A stretch of 64,000 nucleotides of DNA from Saprospiraceae bacterium (GCA_026129545.1 JAHCHX010000001.1:1425501-1489500), one strand, 5' to 3'. Counted from the first letter of the stretch, positions 17,465 to 27,512 are shown. Notes: generated from the letters alone by a model not told the origin. Program-made: numbers and translations.

Positions 17465-20359
17465 ATGCTACAAAACCGATTCAGAATGCCCTTTTCTTTT
17501 GCTCGATTCCACCATGAAATCGGCCCGTTCTTTCATAATGCTTCTCGCGACAAGCGACTTCGCGGCATGAGCTTGTTGTTTTTCTTGATTTTTTCGCTCT
17601 GCCTTTCGGCGCAAAGCCCCTCGGTCCCCTCGCCTGCCATGCAGGAGCAGGCCAAGCGGGAAATCCAGCGGCGGGGTCTTGACGAGAACGAGGTGCGTGC
17701 CCGTTTGCTCCAGCGCGGCATTGACATGGACAAAGTGACGCCCGAACAATTGCCACAATTGCAGAACACCATCGAGGAAGTCATAAAAGAACTGGAGGCT
17801 GAAAAAGCATCTCAAACCCAAAAAGAGCAAGCGCCCACCGCAAAACCCCCAACTACCGACACTGGTACTGGTACCAAACCGCCTGAATCGCCCAAGCCAA
17901 GCGAAGACCGCACAACCCGCATCGCCCGCGAACGCGCAGAGGCCATTCAGCAAAAAGTGAAGCAAGGGGTGAGCATCGAGGAGGCCATAGCGGAGGAAAT
18001 GGCTGCCGCGTTGGCTACCGACAGCCTGCCCCCTGCGGTGGTGTATGGCCAACATCTTTTCCGCGAAAAATCCCTCTCGGTGTTCCGCACCACCAACGAG
18101 GTGAAACCACCCGATAGCTATGTGCTGAGCTCGGGCGACATCATCACCATTAGCATATTCGGCGCCTCGCAGTTCGACAGCCAGTTTGAAATAAGCAAGG
18201 ACGGCAACATCGCGCCAAGCGGAATGCCCAAGATTTTCCTGAAGGGGGTGCGATTGGGGCAAGCAAGGGAATTGTTGCGAAGCCGCTTCGCCCAATTTTA
18301 CCGGTTTGCGCCAGAGCAATTCGCCGTCAGCCTCACCACCGCCCGCAGCATCACGGTCAATATCTTTGGAGAGACCGTCAACTATGGGAGCTTTTCCATG
18401 TCGGCAATTAACACGGCATTCAACGCGCTGGTCGCCGCTGGCGGCCCCAGCGATTTGGGCACAGTGCGCAACATCAAAGTCATTCGCGGGCGCGAATCCA
18501 AACGGCTCGACATTTACGAGTTCATGAACAACCCCGCCGTTCAATTCGACTTTTTTTTGGAAGACAACGACATCATCCACGTCCCGGTGGCGGAACGTGT
18601 GGTCTCCATTCGCGGGGCTGTGCGGCGCCCGTTCCGCTACGAATTGGCAGGCGCGGAACAATTGGTCAAATTGCTCGATTTTGCGGGGGGGCTGAACGCC
18701 AATGCTTATCGCGAGGTGATTCAGGTACAACGTTTTGTGAACGACCGACAAGTGTTGCTCGATGTGAATTTGAAAGAGATTTTGGAAAAAAAGCAGGACT
18801 TCGCGCTACTCAACGGCGACATAGTGGAGATTCGGACCATCCCCTCCCCTATCGAAAACACGGTTTCCATCGAAGGTGCGGTGGAGTTGCCCGGCAAATA
18901 TGCCGTGACCGAGGCTGTTCGTCTGAGCGATTTGGTGAAAAGAGGCGTGCTGCGCCCGGAGGCTCGCACCGACGCCGCCTTTCTGTTGCGCACGCACACC
19001 GACAACACGACCCAACTGCTCCAACTCGACCTTGCAGAAGTGCTTGCCGCTCCGGGTACGGATAAGGACTTGCTGCTACAACCCAAAGACGTGCTCACCA
19101 TTTATTCAAAGGGGCGATACACCGACTTGAGCAGCATAAGCATTGTCGGCGCCGTGCGCGATTCGGTGGTGAATTACCCGTACACGCGAGATTCCTCCCT
19201 GACGCTTCAGCGCGCCATCTTGCTCGCAGGGGGCTTGCGACCCGACGCGAACGGCATGGGGCTGATAACTCGGAGCAACCTGAACAGCGTCAGAGAATTG
19301 GAGTATTTGGAAGTGGATATTGCCGCAGCATTCGATGCCCCCGAATCGCCTGCCAATATCTTGTTGCAACCCTTCGACCGCTTGGAAGTCATGTCGCGCT
19401 CAACATTTACAGATACCGCTACCATCAAAGTAAGTGGTGCCGTGCGCAGGCCGGGGGAATTTGTTTATGGCAACAACATGAGCTTGCGAGAGGCGCTACT
19501 GCTGGCGGGTGGCCTTAAGCTCGAAGCGGCTCGAAATCGCGTGGATGTTTTTAGGGTTCAAATTCGGGACAATCAGCCCACCCGCGTCATTGTGGCTACT
19601 TTGCAAGTGGACAACAACTTCGTCACGCCGGGCGGGTTCGCTATTTTTCCTTACGACGAAATTGTGGTGCGCACAGCGCCGGAATTTGATTTTCAACGCT
19701 TCGTGGAGGTGCAAGGCGAAGTGCGTTATCCCGGTCGTTATGCCTTGTTGGGCGACAACGAGACCCTCTCCGACGTGATACTCCGCGCGGGCAGCCTCAC
19801 TTCGGAGGCTTTCGCGGAAGGCGCATCGCTCTTTCGGACAGAAGGAGAGAAGGGATACGTCGTGACCGACCTTGCCGAAGCCATGCGCAACCGACGCTCT
19901 TTGCACAATCATATCCTCAAAGAAGGCGACATCATCACCGTCCCCAAACGCGAAGACCTCGTGAGCATACGCACCATCAATACCAGGGCAGCCGAAATCA
20001 TCTCCGCGCCACTCATTGCCAATGGCTTGATAAATTCGGCTTACACCCCTCGCAAACGCGCCGATTGGTATGTGCACCAATACGCCGCGGGGTTTGGCCA
20101 AAACGCCAGACGCTCCCGCGTGACGGTGGAGCAACCCAACGGCAAAATCAATCACACGCGCAACCACCTCTTATTTAAAAGTTATCCCAAAGTGACACCC
20201 GGCTCCATCATCACCGTCGGCAGCAAACCCGTGAAGCAGAAAAAAGCCGCCGGAGAGAAAAAGCCCTTTGATTGGGACAAAGCCTTCACGCAGATACTTT
20301 CCACAGCGGCCACGTTGGCAACGGTGGTGGTGGCGGTGGCGGCCATTAGGAGAAATTAG
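17465..20359 (+). CDS. Polysaccharide export outer-membrane protein with multiple SLBB domains (Wza-like)
   Basis: The 964-residue protein is much longer than E. coli Wza (about 380). After a signal region comes a charged Pro/Thr-rich segment (about 70-190). The Poly_export domain is at about 215-300 (YVLSSGDIITISIFGASQFD). It is followed by about six SLBB-like repeats recognisable by VSIRGAVRRP, VSIEGAVELPGKY, ISIVGAVRD, IKVSGAVRRPGEF and VEVQGEVRYPGRY, each ending in AGG or AGS. A C-terminal hydrophobic helix ends TVVVAVAAIRRN. It forms the outer-membrane export channel. The start is uncertain: ATG at 17465 gives a long signal N-region, while ATG at 17567 (MSLLFFLIFSLCLSAQ) starts at the hydrophobic core. 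Confidence 0.9.
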   Translation: MLQNRFRMPFSFARFHHEIGPFFHNASRDKRLRGMSLLFFLIFSLCLSAQSPSVPSPAMQEQAKREIQRRGLDENEVRARLLQRGIDMDKVTPEQLPQLQNTIEEVIKELEAEKASQTQKEQAPTAKPPTTDTGTGTKPPESPKPSEDRTTRIARERAEAIQQKVKQGVSIEEAIAEEMAAALATDSLPPAVVYGQHLFREKSLSVFRTTNEVKPPDSYVLSSGDIITISIFGASQFDSQFEISKDGNIAPSGMPKIFLKGVRLGQARELLRSRFAQFYRFAPEQFAVSLTTARSITVNIFGETVNYGSFSMSAINTAFNALVAAGGPSDLGTVRNIKVIRGRESKRLDIYEFMNNPAVQFDFFLEDNDIIHVPVAERVVSIRGAVRRPFRYELAGAEQLVKLLDFAGGLNANAYREVIQVQRFVNDRQVLLDVNLKEILEKKQDFALLNGDIVEIRTIPSPIENTVSIEGAVELPGKYAVTEAVRLSDLVKRGVLRPEARTDAAFLLRTHTDNTTQLLQLDLAEVLAAPGTDKDLLLQPKDVLTIYSKGRYTDLSSISIVGAVRDSVVNYPYTRDSSLTLQRAILLAGGLRPDANGMGLITRSNLNSVRELEYLEVDIAAAFDAPESPANILLQPFDRLEVMSRSTFTDTATIKVSGAVRRPGEFVYGNNMSLREALLLAGGLKLEAARNRVDVFRVQIRDNQPTRVIVATLQVDNNFVTPGGFAIFPYDEIVVRTAPEFDFQRFVEVQGEVRYPGRYALLGDNETLSDVILRAGSLTSEAFAEGASLFRTEGEKGYVVTDLAEAMRNRRSLHNHILKEGDIITVPKREDLVSIRTINTRAAEIISAPLIANGLINSAYTPRKRADWYVHQYAAGFGQNARRSRVTVEQPNGKINHTRNHLLFKSYPKVTPGSIITVGSKPVKQKKAAGEKKPFDWDKAFTQILSTAATLATVVVAVAAIRRN

Positions 20360-20397
20360 AACCAGCGAAAAGCCACGTCCATTGCACTTACTAATCC

Positions 20398-21507
20398 ATG
20401 AACGAGGAAACAACAAAGCGACAAGACAGCCCTGAGGAAGAGCAGGAAATGACGCTGCGCGATTTGGTCGCCAAGGTTATTGACATTTATAGAATGCTCC
20501 GGGCACAGTGGAAACTTGTGTTGCTTTCCGTTTCTCTCTTTTCGGGCACATTCCTGCTCATTGCCTTGCTGACCCCTCCCAAGTATCCCGCACAACTGAC
20601 TTTCATGGTGCGCGAAGATTCGAAGAATGGCTTGAGCAGCGTGGCGAACTTGCTCGGCCAGTTTGGCTTTGGGAGCGGCAGTAGCGGAGACCTCAACCTT
20701 GACAAAATCACCGAATTGGCTAAGTCGCGCCATATCCTGCAAGCCGCCCTTTTCGACTCGGCCACCATTCAAGAGAAATCCGATTATCTGGCCAACCACA
20801 TCATCGAGACCTATAATTTCCACAGAAAATGGAGCGACGACAAGTTGCTGCGAGATTTTCGATTCGCGCATGGCAATGTGGAGCAGTTTGACAGAAGGGA
20901 AAACAAGGCGCTCAAGCACCTGCATCAATACATGGTCGGCGAAAAAACCGCCTTTGTCAAAGCTGGCTATTCCAAGCAAACCAGCATTTTGAACATCACC
21001 GCGTATGCCCGTAGAGAAGACCTCTCCATCGCGTTGGTCGAATCGCTTTACCGTCATTTGAGCCAGTTTTACATAGAACAAAGTACCGCCCAGTCGCGCC
21101 AGACCGTGCGCAATCTCGAACTCCGCCGCGACTCCATCCGCGCAGTGCTGACAACCGCCGAAACGACGCTCGCCCGCACCGAAGACCGCACATTGGGATT
21201 GCTTCTGAAAGAAGACAAAGTGCCGCAAAAGCGCCTCGGCGCCGATATACAAATCCTCAACCTCATGTACGCAGAGGCTATCAAAAACCTTGAAACGGCT
21301 TCTTTCCTGCTGAAAAACGCCACGCCTGTTTTTATGGAAATTGACAGGCCATTGGCACCGATAAAACCCGTCAACGCATCGAAAAAAGTGGCGCTGGCAT
21401 TGGGCTTGGGCATTGGACTACTCATCGCTATCATTTACATAGTCGGTATGCAGATGTTCAAGAACGTAGATATAAAAAGCCGCGACGAAAAAAGAGGGAC
21501 TTCATGA
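20398..21507 (+). CDS. Wzz-family chain-length/polysaccharide copolymerase
   Basis: The 369-residue inner-membrane protein has a cytoplasmic acidic N-terminus and a first transmembrane helix at about 42-60. Just after it comes the family block PPKYPAQLTFMVRED. A coiled-coil-rich periplasmic region follows (QTVRNLELRRDSIRAVLTTAE). Before the second helix (VALALGLGIGLLIAIIYIV) is the proline segment DRPLAPIKPVNASKK. No tyrosine-kinase domain is fused, unlike Wzc/ExoP. It controls polymer length and probably contacts the exporter encoded 38 bases upstream. Its stop overlaps the next gene's start (ATGA), implying translational coupling. Confidence 0.88.
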   Translation: MNEETTKRQDSPEEEQEMTLRDLVAKVIDIYRMLRAQWKLVLLSVSLFSGTFLLIALLTPPKYPAQLTFMVREDSKNGLSSVANLLGQFGFGSGSSGDLNLDKITELAKSRHILQAALFDSATIQEKSDYLANHIIETYNFHRKWSDDKLLRDFRFAHGNVEQFDRRENKALKHLHQYMVGEKTAFVKAGYSKQTSILNITAYARREDLSIALVESLYRHLSQFYIEQSTAQSRQTVRNLELRRDSIRAVLTTAETTLARTEDRTLGLLLKEDKVPQKRLGADIQILNLMYAEAIKNLETASFLLKNATPVFMEIDRPLAPIKPVNASKKVALALGLGIGLLIAIIYIVGMQMFKNVDIKSRDEKRGTS

Positions 21508-22526
21508 AAAAAGTTGTTTTTGCTGGTTCATCAATAAATGACTATTGTTTGGAAGCCTCATACAGGAGAGCATTCCAGCGTTTAGGCTTTGAAGTGCATT
21601 GGTTCGATACCGTTGCCACTCAGCAAAAGTATGTTCGGTTAGGAAAAGTTGGACAATACATAAACAGCTTTATTGGCATCAATGCGTGGATTAAGAAAAT
21701 GCAACGAGAATTTGTTGTTCAAGTAAAGTCCATAGACCCCGACTTGGTTATAGTGTTTTGCAACGCGCCCATTCATGTCAACGCACTGGCATTTTTGAAA
21801 TCAATCATCAAGGGAAAAATTATCTTGTTGTGGCCTGACACACTGTTCAACATCAGCGCCCATGTAGCAACCGCCGCGCCGCTTTATGATGGTTTGGCCT
21901 CTTATAGTCGGGATGCTATTCCAGTATTCAAGCAAATGGGGTTTTCCAATGTTCATTGGGTGCCATTGGCTGCCGATGAAGCTTTGCACGGTGGATTTGA
22001 TTTGCCCCAACATTTTGAACACGATGTGATTTTTATCGGCAACCCGCGCCCCGAAAGGATTAAGGCACTTGAGTCCATTTCAAAAAATTTTCCAACATTG
22101 AAGTTGGGGATATACGGCGCGGAATGGGCTAAAAGCAACTCCAACGAGTTGAAACCACACATCGTGAGCAGACATTTGTTTGGAAATGAGTTTGCAAGAC
22201 TGATGAACCAGTCGCGCATTGCTATGAATATCATAGATGACACGAATTATCCGGCAGCGAATATGCGCTTCTTTGAAGCCTGCGTGGCGAAATCGCTGCA
22301 ACTATCGAGCAAATGCCCGGAGTGGGAAGACGAGTATATTGATTCCAAACATTTGCTCTACTTCAACAACGAGGAAGACTTATGCACGAAAATAGAAAGT
22401 GCATTGTCTAATGAGAAAAGGTGTCTGGCGATTAGAAAATCCGGTTATCAGATTACGGTTGACAAAAACACCTACTTGCATCGCGCACAAAGCATCATTG
22501 ATTTGTTCTTGCAAACAACGACATGA
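21504..22526 (+). CDS. CgeB-like glycosyltransferase
   Basis: The 340-residue protein resembles the CgeB / Glyco_trans_1_2 group. Its N-terminal Rossmann half (MKKVVFAGSSIND) contains LLWPDTLFNISAH. Its C-terminal half has VIFIGNPRPERIKAL and NMRFFEACVAKSLQLSS, the place where EGxGxxxxE-like motifs normally bind nucleotide sugar. Donor and acceptor are unknown. It overlaps both neighbours by four bases (ATGA), so it is part of a coupled block with the Wzz-like gene and the epimerase. From here to about 24600 the DNA is visibly more AT-rich than the flanking genes, which may mark a more recently acquired segment. Confidence 0.75.
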   Translation: MKKVVFAGSSINDYCLEASYRRAFQRLGFEVHWFDTVATQQKYVRLGKVGQYINSFIGINAWIKKMQREFVVQVKSIDPDLVIVFCNAPIHVNALAFLKSIIKGKIILLWPDTLFNISAHVATAAPLYDGLASYSRDAIPVFKQMGFSNVHWVPLAADEALHGGFDLPQHFEHDVIFIGNPRPERIKALESISKNFPTLKLGIYGAEWAKSNSNELKPHIVSRHLFGNEFARLMNQSRIAMNIIDDTNYPAANMRFFEACVAKSLQLSSKCPEWEDEYIDSKHLLYFNNEEDLCTKIESALSNEKRCLAIRKSGYQITVDKNTYLHRAQSIIDLFLQTTT

Positions 22527-23476
22527 AACGAATACTCATCACCGGAGGGGCAGGATTTATTGGCAGTTCGCTGGCCGATGAACTTCAAAAAAACAGTGTA
22601 AACCAGATTGTATTGGTTGACAACTTGCTAACGGGAAAAGAAAAAAACATCCCCCACAAAGAAAACGTGACATTCATAAAAGCAGATGTGAATGAATACG
22701 GAGCAATGGAAAAAATCATGCTCCGTAATAAATTCGACTATGTTTTTCATTATGCCGCCGTAGTGGGAGTACAGCGCACATTGGACAATCCAATTATGGT
22801 GCTTCAAGACATAGACGGCATTAAAAACGTCTTGGAACTATGCAGGAAAACAGGTGTGCAGCGAGTGTTCTTTTCCTCCTCCTCGGAAGTGTATGGAGAA
22901 CCGGTAAACACGCCTCAACACGAAGAGACAACTCCATTGAATTCGAGGCTGCCTTATGCCGTTGTCAAAAACTTGGGCGAATCCTTTTGTAGGGCCTATC
23001 ATCAAGCATTTGGCTTGGATTACACGATATTCCGCTTTTTCAACACCTACGGAGAAAAACAAAGCGACGATTTCGTCATATCCAAATTCATCAGGGCAGC
23101 TTTGGAAGATAGAGACATCACGATATATGGCGATGGAAGCCAGTCCCGCACTTTTTGTTACATAGAAGATAATGTGGAATTTACGAGAAAGATATTGGAG
23201 GAAAATCTTTGTATCAACGAGGTCGTAAATGTTGGCAATGACCAACAATACTCGATTGCCGAACTGGCCGAAATCATTGTACGAGTCACAAACTCAACAT
23301 CGAAAATAGTCTATCTCCCGCCGTTGAAAGAAGGCGACATGACCCGAAGGCAACCCGATATTTCCAAAATGAGGAGCATAATAAAGAGAGATTTGCTTCC
23401 ATTGGAAGAAGGACTTAAGCGAATCCTGAAATCTTGGAGGGTGCCACAAGCGAAACCTGAATATGAACTATCGTAA
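22523..23476 (+). CDS. NAD-dependent nucleotide-sugar epimerase/dehydratase (extended SDR)
   Basis: The 317-residue protein begins with the Rossmann motif LITGGAGFIGSSLADEL. It carries the SDR serine region FFSSSSEVYGEP and a catalytic YxxxK (PYAVVKNLGE), and later the sugar-binding block NTYGEKQSDDFVISKFI. Likely roles are 4-epimerisation or 4,6-dehydration of an NDP-sugar; the exact substrate is unclear. The active-site layout is intact. It overlaps the upstream transferase by four bases and the downstream one by 14, so it is part of the same transcript. Confidence 0.82.
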   Translation: MKRILITGGAGFIGSSLADELQKNSVNQIVLVDNLLTGKEKNIPHKENVTFIKADVNEYGAMEKIMLRNKFDYVFHYAAVVGVQRTLDNPIMVLQDIDGIKNVLELCRKTGVQRVFFSSSSEVYGEPVNTPQHEETTPLNSRLPYAVVKNLGESFCRAYHQAFGLDYTIFRFFNTYGEKQSDDFVISKFIRAALEDRDITIYGDGSQSRTFCYIEDNVEFTRKILEENLCINEVVNVGNDQQYSIAELAEIIVRVTNSTSKIVYLPPLKEGDMTRRQPDISKMRSIIKRDLLPLEEGLKRILKSWRVPQAKPEYELS

Positions 23477-24641
23477 GATTGTTTTTTTGAACACCCATCC
23501 TATTCAGTATTTCGCCCCCATGTACCAGGAAATGGCTGCTAAAAAAGTGTTCGATTTTGAAGTCTGGTACTGTACGAGACATGGATTAAACGCCGAAGTT
23601 GACAAGCAATTTGGGAAAGCAGTGAAGTGGGATATCCCAATTTTGGAAGGTTATCCACATAAATTTCTCAAAAACCATGCTCCCAAACCATCTCTATACA
23701 GCATTTGGGGAATTATCAATCCAAGCATCTTCAAGGAGATATTTCGGCTCCCCCGCAAAAGCGCCGTCGTGTTGTTCGGCTGGAACAACTTCACCTACCT
23801 CGCAGCCGTCATGGCTTGCAAATTAAGTGGTCAGGCAGTAATGATTCGCTGCGATACCCCATTTTTAAGAGAAAAACTGCGTAGGGGCTTTATGTCCCGA
23901 TTTCAAAGAAAATTGCTGCAACACTTGCTGTTCCCGCTCATTGACCATTTCCTTTACATAGGCAAGCAAAACAAACTTTTCTATCAACGTTATGGCGTGC
24001 CTGAATCAAAATTAGCAAACTCACCATACGCGGTTGACAATGAACGCTTTCACCGACAAGCCACCGATTTACTGAAAAACAAACAATCCCTTAAACAAGA
24101 ACTTGGCTTTCCTCCTGACAAAAAAGTAATTTTGTTTGTAGGAAAACTCATACCCATCAAGCGTCCACTTGATTTGATAATGGCCTTTAAAACCATCGCC
24201 AATGATGCCAATGCGGTGTTGGCGATAGTGGGTGATGGAGAAATGAAACAGGAAATAGAAGCCAAAATCGCAGCATACAGTTTAGATGACAAGGTACGCC
24301 TGTTCGGCTTCGTCAACCAATCCAAAATTGCTCAATTCTATGCCGTTTCAGATGTTTTGGTGCTGTGTTCTTCGAGCGAGGCGTGGGGGCTTGCCGTCAA
24401 CGAGGCCATGAATTTTGGCTTGCCTGTCATTGTCTCCGACGCGGTTGGTTGTACCGATGACTTGGTGAAGGAAGGGCTAAACGGGTTTGTCGTCCCCACC
24501 GGCGATGTGGAGCAACTGGCCGAAAAACTACTCTATATCCTACAAAACGATGAATGGCGGCTGAAAGCCCGTCAAGTCTCTCACGAGGTAATAGCAGAGT
24601 ATTCATATTCTGTTGCCATCAAGAATCTCGCCTCGCTCTAA
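23463..24641 (+). CDS. GT4-family glycosyltransferase
   Basis: The 392-residue protein has a GT-B fold. The N-terminal half starts IVFLNTHPIQYFAPMYQE. The C-terminal half carries VILFVGKLIPIKRPLDLI and the donor-binding region SSSEAWGLAVNEAMNFG, with the conserved EX7E-type glutamates. This N-terminus (HPIQYFAP) is typical of a GT4 subgroup in polysaccharide loci. Donor unknown. It begins inside the last codons of the epimerase gene. Confidence 0.85.
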   Translation: MNYRKIVFLNTHPIQYFAPMYQEMAAKKVFDFEVWYCTRHGLNAEVDKQFGKAVKWDIPILEGYPHKFLKNHAPKPSLYSIWGIINPSIFKEIFRLPRKSAVVLFGWNNFTYLAAVMACKLSGQAVMIRCDTPFLREKLRRGFMSRFQRKLLQHLLFPLIDHFLYIGKQNKLFYQRYGVPESKLANSPYAVDNERFHRQATDLLKNKQSLKQELGFPPDKKVILFVGKLIPIKRPLDLIMAFKTIANDANAVLAIVGDGEMKQEIEAKIAAYSLDDKVRLFGFVNQSKIAQFYAVSDVLVLCSSSEAWGLAVNEAMNFGLPVIVSDAVGCTDDLVKEGLNGFVVPTGDVEQLAEKLLYILQNDEWRLKARQVSHEVIAEYSYSVAIKNLASL

Positions 24642-24683
24642 CTGCGCCCCAACCGACTCTTTACTCACCACGCGCGTCCTCAC

Positions 24684-26039
24684 ATGATTCACGGCAGCCG
24701 CAAAAGCAGAATCCTCGCCGGCATCTCGGCGAATGTGTTCGGCCAATTCGTCACGGTATGTGTGCAGTTGGCCGGTGTGCCGCTCATGCTCCATTATTGG
24801 GGAATGCAATACTACGGCGAATGGCTACTGATTTTCACAATACCCGGCTATCTGGGCATGAGCGATTTGGGGCTTGGCACGGTGGCGACCACCGAAATGT
24901 CCATGTGCGCAGCGAAACAAGACTATGAGCAGGCCAAACGCATTTTTCGCGGGGCATTCCTGAGCATCGTGGGAATCGGGCTGACGGTTTGTGCGACATT
25001 TTCAATCCTCATTTTTGCCTTGCCGTGGCACGATTGGCTCAAACTTCAACAAGTCGCCCCTGCCGAACTCAATTTGACCATGCTTCTGTTGACATGGTAT
25101 ATTTTTTTTGCCATTTTTCTCACGTTGCTGTTAGGCGCTTATCGAACCGTCGGGCGCTATGCACGCGGGCAGGTAATCTCCAATTTGTTCAGATTGTTGG
25201 AATTTGTGGCTTTGTTGACTGCAGTAATATCAGGAGCAGGAGTAGTTGCGGCGGCAGGCGCTTTCTTGGCAGCCCGCATCATGTACGCAAGTGTTATCTG
25301 GTTCGACATTCGACGCTTGGCGGGGTGGCTTCGTGTCGAAAAAATTGATTTTGAATGGCCAATCGTACGTCGTTTGTTGCCTCCGTCGCTTTCGATGATG
25401 ACTGTTTACATGGGGCAAAATTTTTTGACACAAGGACTGGTCACCATTCTCGGCATCACCCTCGGGGCGGCAAGCGTGGTGCTTTTTTCCACCGTGCGCA
25501 CATTGTGCAACTTTGCCAAACAGGTCATCGGCATTATCAATCTCTCGGTTTTTTCGGAATATGCGCTCAGCCTCGGCAAGCAAGATTTCGATGCGCTGCG
25601 CCGCTTGCACGCCCGTTCGGTGCAGGCCATCGTGGGGCTTACTTTGCTCTCCGTGTTAGGCCTTAAAATCTTCGGCCCGTTCATACTTGACTTTTGGACC
25701 AAAGGGCAGGTGACGGCGGAAGAGCCTTTTTTCACGCTTTATCTTTGTTACATACTGGTCAACAGCCTTTGGCTCGGCAGTTGGACATTGCTGCTGGGCT
25801 GCAATCGCCACCAGAAAATCACTCGATACTATTTGATGACGAGCCTCTTTGTGCTTGTATCGGCATATCTGTGTGTGGGTTCCATGGGTCTTAGCATCTT
25901 GCCGATTTTGCTGATTTTGTCCGATGTCGTGTTTTCGTTGATAGTGTTGCGGACAAGTCTCGGTTGGCTACAGCAGCCAGCACTTGATTTTGTGCGACAG
26001 ACTTTGACTTTGCCCAAACCAAGGCTCATTTGGAAATGA
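24684..26039 (+). CDS. Wzx-type polysaccharide flippase (MATE/PST superfamily)
   Basis: The 451-residue protein is very hydrophobic, with about 12 to 14 predicted helices. It begins IHGSRKSRILAGISANVFGQ, typical of oligosaccharide flippases. It should move the lipid-linked repeat unit from the cytoplasmic to the periplasmic face of the inner membrane. Its last four bases overlap the start of the polymerase gene (ATGA), the pairing expected of a Wzx/Wzy pathway. Poor sequence conservation in this family limits substrate prediction. Confidence 0.87.
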   Translation: MIHGSRKSRILAGISANVFGQFVTVCVQLAGVPLMLHYWGMQYYGEWLLIFTIPGYLGMSDLGLGTVATTEMSMCAAKQDYEQAKRIFRGAFLSIVGIGLTVCATFSILIFALPWHDWLKLQQVAPAELNLTMLLLTWYIFFAIFLTLLLGAYRTVGRYARGQVISNLFRLLEFVALLTAVISGAGVVAAAGAFLAARIMYASVIWFDIRRLAGWLRVEKIDFEWPIVRRLLPPSLSMMTVYMGQNFLTQGLVTILGITLGAASVVLFSTVRTLCNFAKQVIGIINLSVFSEYALSLGKQDFDALRRLHARSVQAIVGLTLLSVLGLKIFGPFILDFWTKGQVTAEEPFFTLYLCYILVNSLWLGSWTLLLGCNRHQKITRYYLMTSLFVLVSAYLCVGSMGLSILPILLILSDVVFSLIVLRTSLGWLQQPALDFVRQTLTLPKPRLIWK

Positions 26040-27394
26040 TTTTCAGGTCATTCATATCTGCCGTCCTGTTCATTTTCCTTGTCGCACATATTGTTTGGTA
26101 TGAAGCGATTGCATTGGCGCTGTCGCTGTATTTCTTGCTCGATTTAATTGATTCAATCGGCAGAAAAATGCCTTTTTTGGAGATAGTGGTGGCCATTGCA
26201 TTCCTGACTTGGGTAGCCATGCCCGTAGTGGCCTATGAAATTTTCAATGAGTACGATGCGCTGGCAAAACTTTGGATAACATTCATGCCGACCCCGGCCC
26301 CCGAATACTTCTCATATTCGCTTCCGGCTACCTTGTTGTTTGTTTTAGGGTTAAAAATGCCTTTGATGGGAGGCATTTGGAAAATGCCGCATTACAACGC
26401 GCGATTAAAAAGCTATCTTGCCGGCAAATCCTACATAGGCATCTATTTAATAGCCATCGGTATCGCGGCTACTTTTTTGATAAGAGTAACACCAGAGTCA
26501 CTTAGGAACATCGTCCAGAATTTTGCGCTGCTCACTTATGTGGGGATGTTTTATGTGCTCTACTCGCCTTTTAAGCATAAAACCAAAGTCGTGTTATTTT
26601 GTGTGGGGCTTACTTTGGCACAATCCATCAGCTCGGGAATGTATGGCCAATTGATTTTTATGACGGTCATTAGCACGCTCATCCTGTTGGCAGGGAAAAA
26701 AATCAAATGGCGCACAAAAACACTTGTGTTGGGAGGTGGGGTCTTCTTGATATTTCTTATTCAATCTATCAAATTTGAATATAGAGCCGGCACTTGGTCA
26801 GGTTTGGAAAGAAGCGCAGACCCTTCATTGTTCGGGCAGTTGATTTGGCAGCGCCTCACCAACCCCTCGGAAATCTTCCAGCCCGAACGCATTTTCAACA
26901 TGGCCGTTAGGGCCAATCAGGGCAATATTGTCTCCAAAGTGATGAACTATGTGCCCAAGTTCGAGCCGTTTGCGCAAGGGCGCACCGTACTCGACGCTGT
27001 GACGGCCTCTTTGGCGCCTCGTTTTTTGTGGCCCGACAAACCACGGGCTGGTGGAGCGGACATGGTGTGTCGTTATGTGGGAGACTGCGAATCAGTCCTG
27101 CGCGGCATCAGCTACAATGTTGGCCCAATCGGAGAGGCATATATCAATTTTGGCAAAATAGGCGGCTGTGTTTTCATGTTTTTTTACGGCATCTTGTTCA
27201 ACTTTTTATTCAAGAAGGCATTGTTGATTGCCAGAAACACGCCTTCGCTCATCCTGTGGTTTCCGCTGTTGTTCATCAGTTTTTTTACAATGGAAAACGA
27301 TGTGCTCAGTTTTTTAAACTCGTTCGTCAAAAGCGCCTTTTTTGTTTTTGTCATGTTTAAGTCGGCAAACTTGCTTTTCAAAATATCGCTATAA
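26036..27394 (+). CDS. Wzy-like O-antigen/exopolysaccharide polymerase
   Basis: The 452-residue membrane protein has roughly ten hydrophobic segments and a larger periplasmic loop (about 255-350) containing ERSADPSLFGQLIWQRLTN and RFLWPDKPRAGGADM. Wzy proteins have little sequence identity, so the call rests on topology, size, and position directly after the flippase with an ATGA overlap. It would polymerise the flipped repeat units. A TTG two codons earlier is possible, but the ATG in the overlap is preferred. Confidence 0.75.
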   Translation: MIFRSFISAVLFIFLVAHIVWYEAIALALSLYFLLDLIDSIGRKMPFLEIVVAIAFLTWVAMPVVAYEIFNEYDALAKLWITFMPTPAPEYFSYSLPATLLFVLGLKMPLMGGIWKMPHYNARLKSYLAGKSYIGIYLIAIGIAATFLIRVTPESLRNIVQNFALLTYVGMFYVLYSPFKHKTKVVLFCVGLTLAQSISSGMYGQLIFMTVISTLILLAGKKIKWRTKTLVLGGGVFLIFLIQSIKFEYRAGTWSGLERSADPSLFGQLIWQRLTNPSEIFQPERIFNMAVRANQGNIVSKVMNYVPKFEPFAQGRTVLDAVTASLAPRFLWPDKPRAGGADMVCRYVGDCESVLRGISYNVGPIGEAYINFGKIGGCVFMFFYGILFNFLFKKALLIARNTPSLILWFPLLFISFFTMENDVLSFLNSFVKSAFFVFVMFKSANLLFKISL

Positions 27395-27425
27395 TCCACT
27401 GGCCATTATCGCTTTGGCGGATTCT

Positions 27426-27512
27426 GAGGTGTCATCCCGGAAGAATGGAGGGGTGACATCTCAAAAACAGGTCGAGGTGTCACCTTTTTCGTTACTCAAA
27501 AGATGACACCTC
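27426..27512. repeat. Nested inverted repeat after the polymerase gene
   Basis: GAGGTGTCATC (27426-27436) is perfectly inverted as GATGACACCTC (27502-27512). Inside it, GGTGACATCTC (27452-27462) nearly mirrors GAGGTGTCACC (27474-27484). The same 11-base unit therefore occurs four times in alternating orientation. It can form one long or two smaller hairpins in the 179-base spacer before the next glycosyltransferase, and may attenuate or protect the long transcript. Confidence 0.65.
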
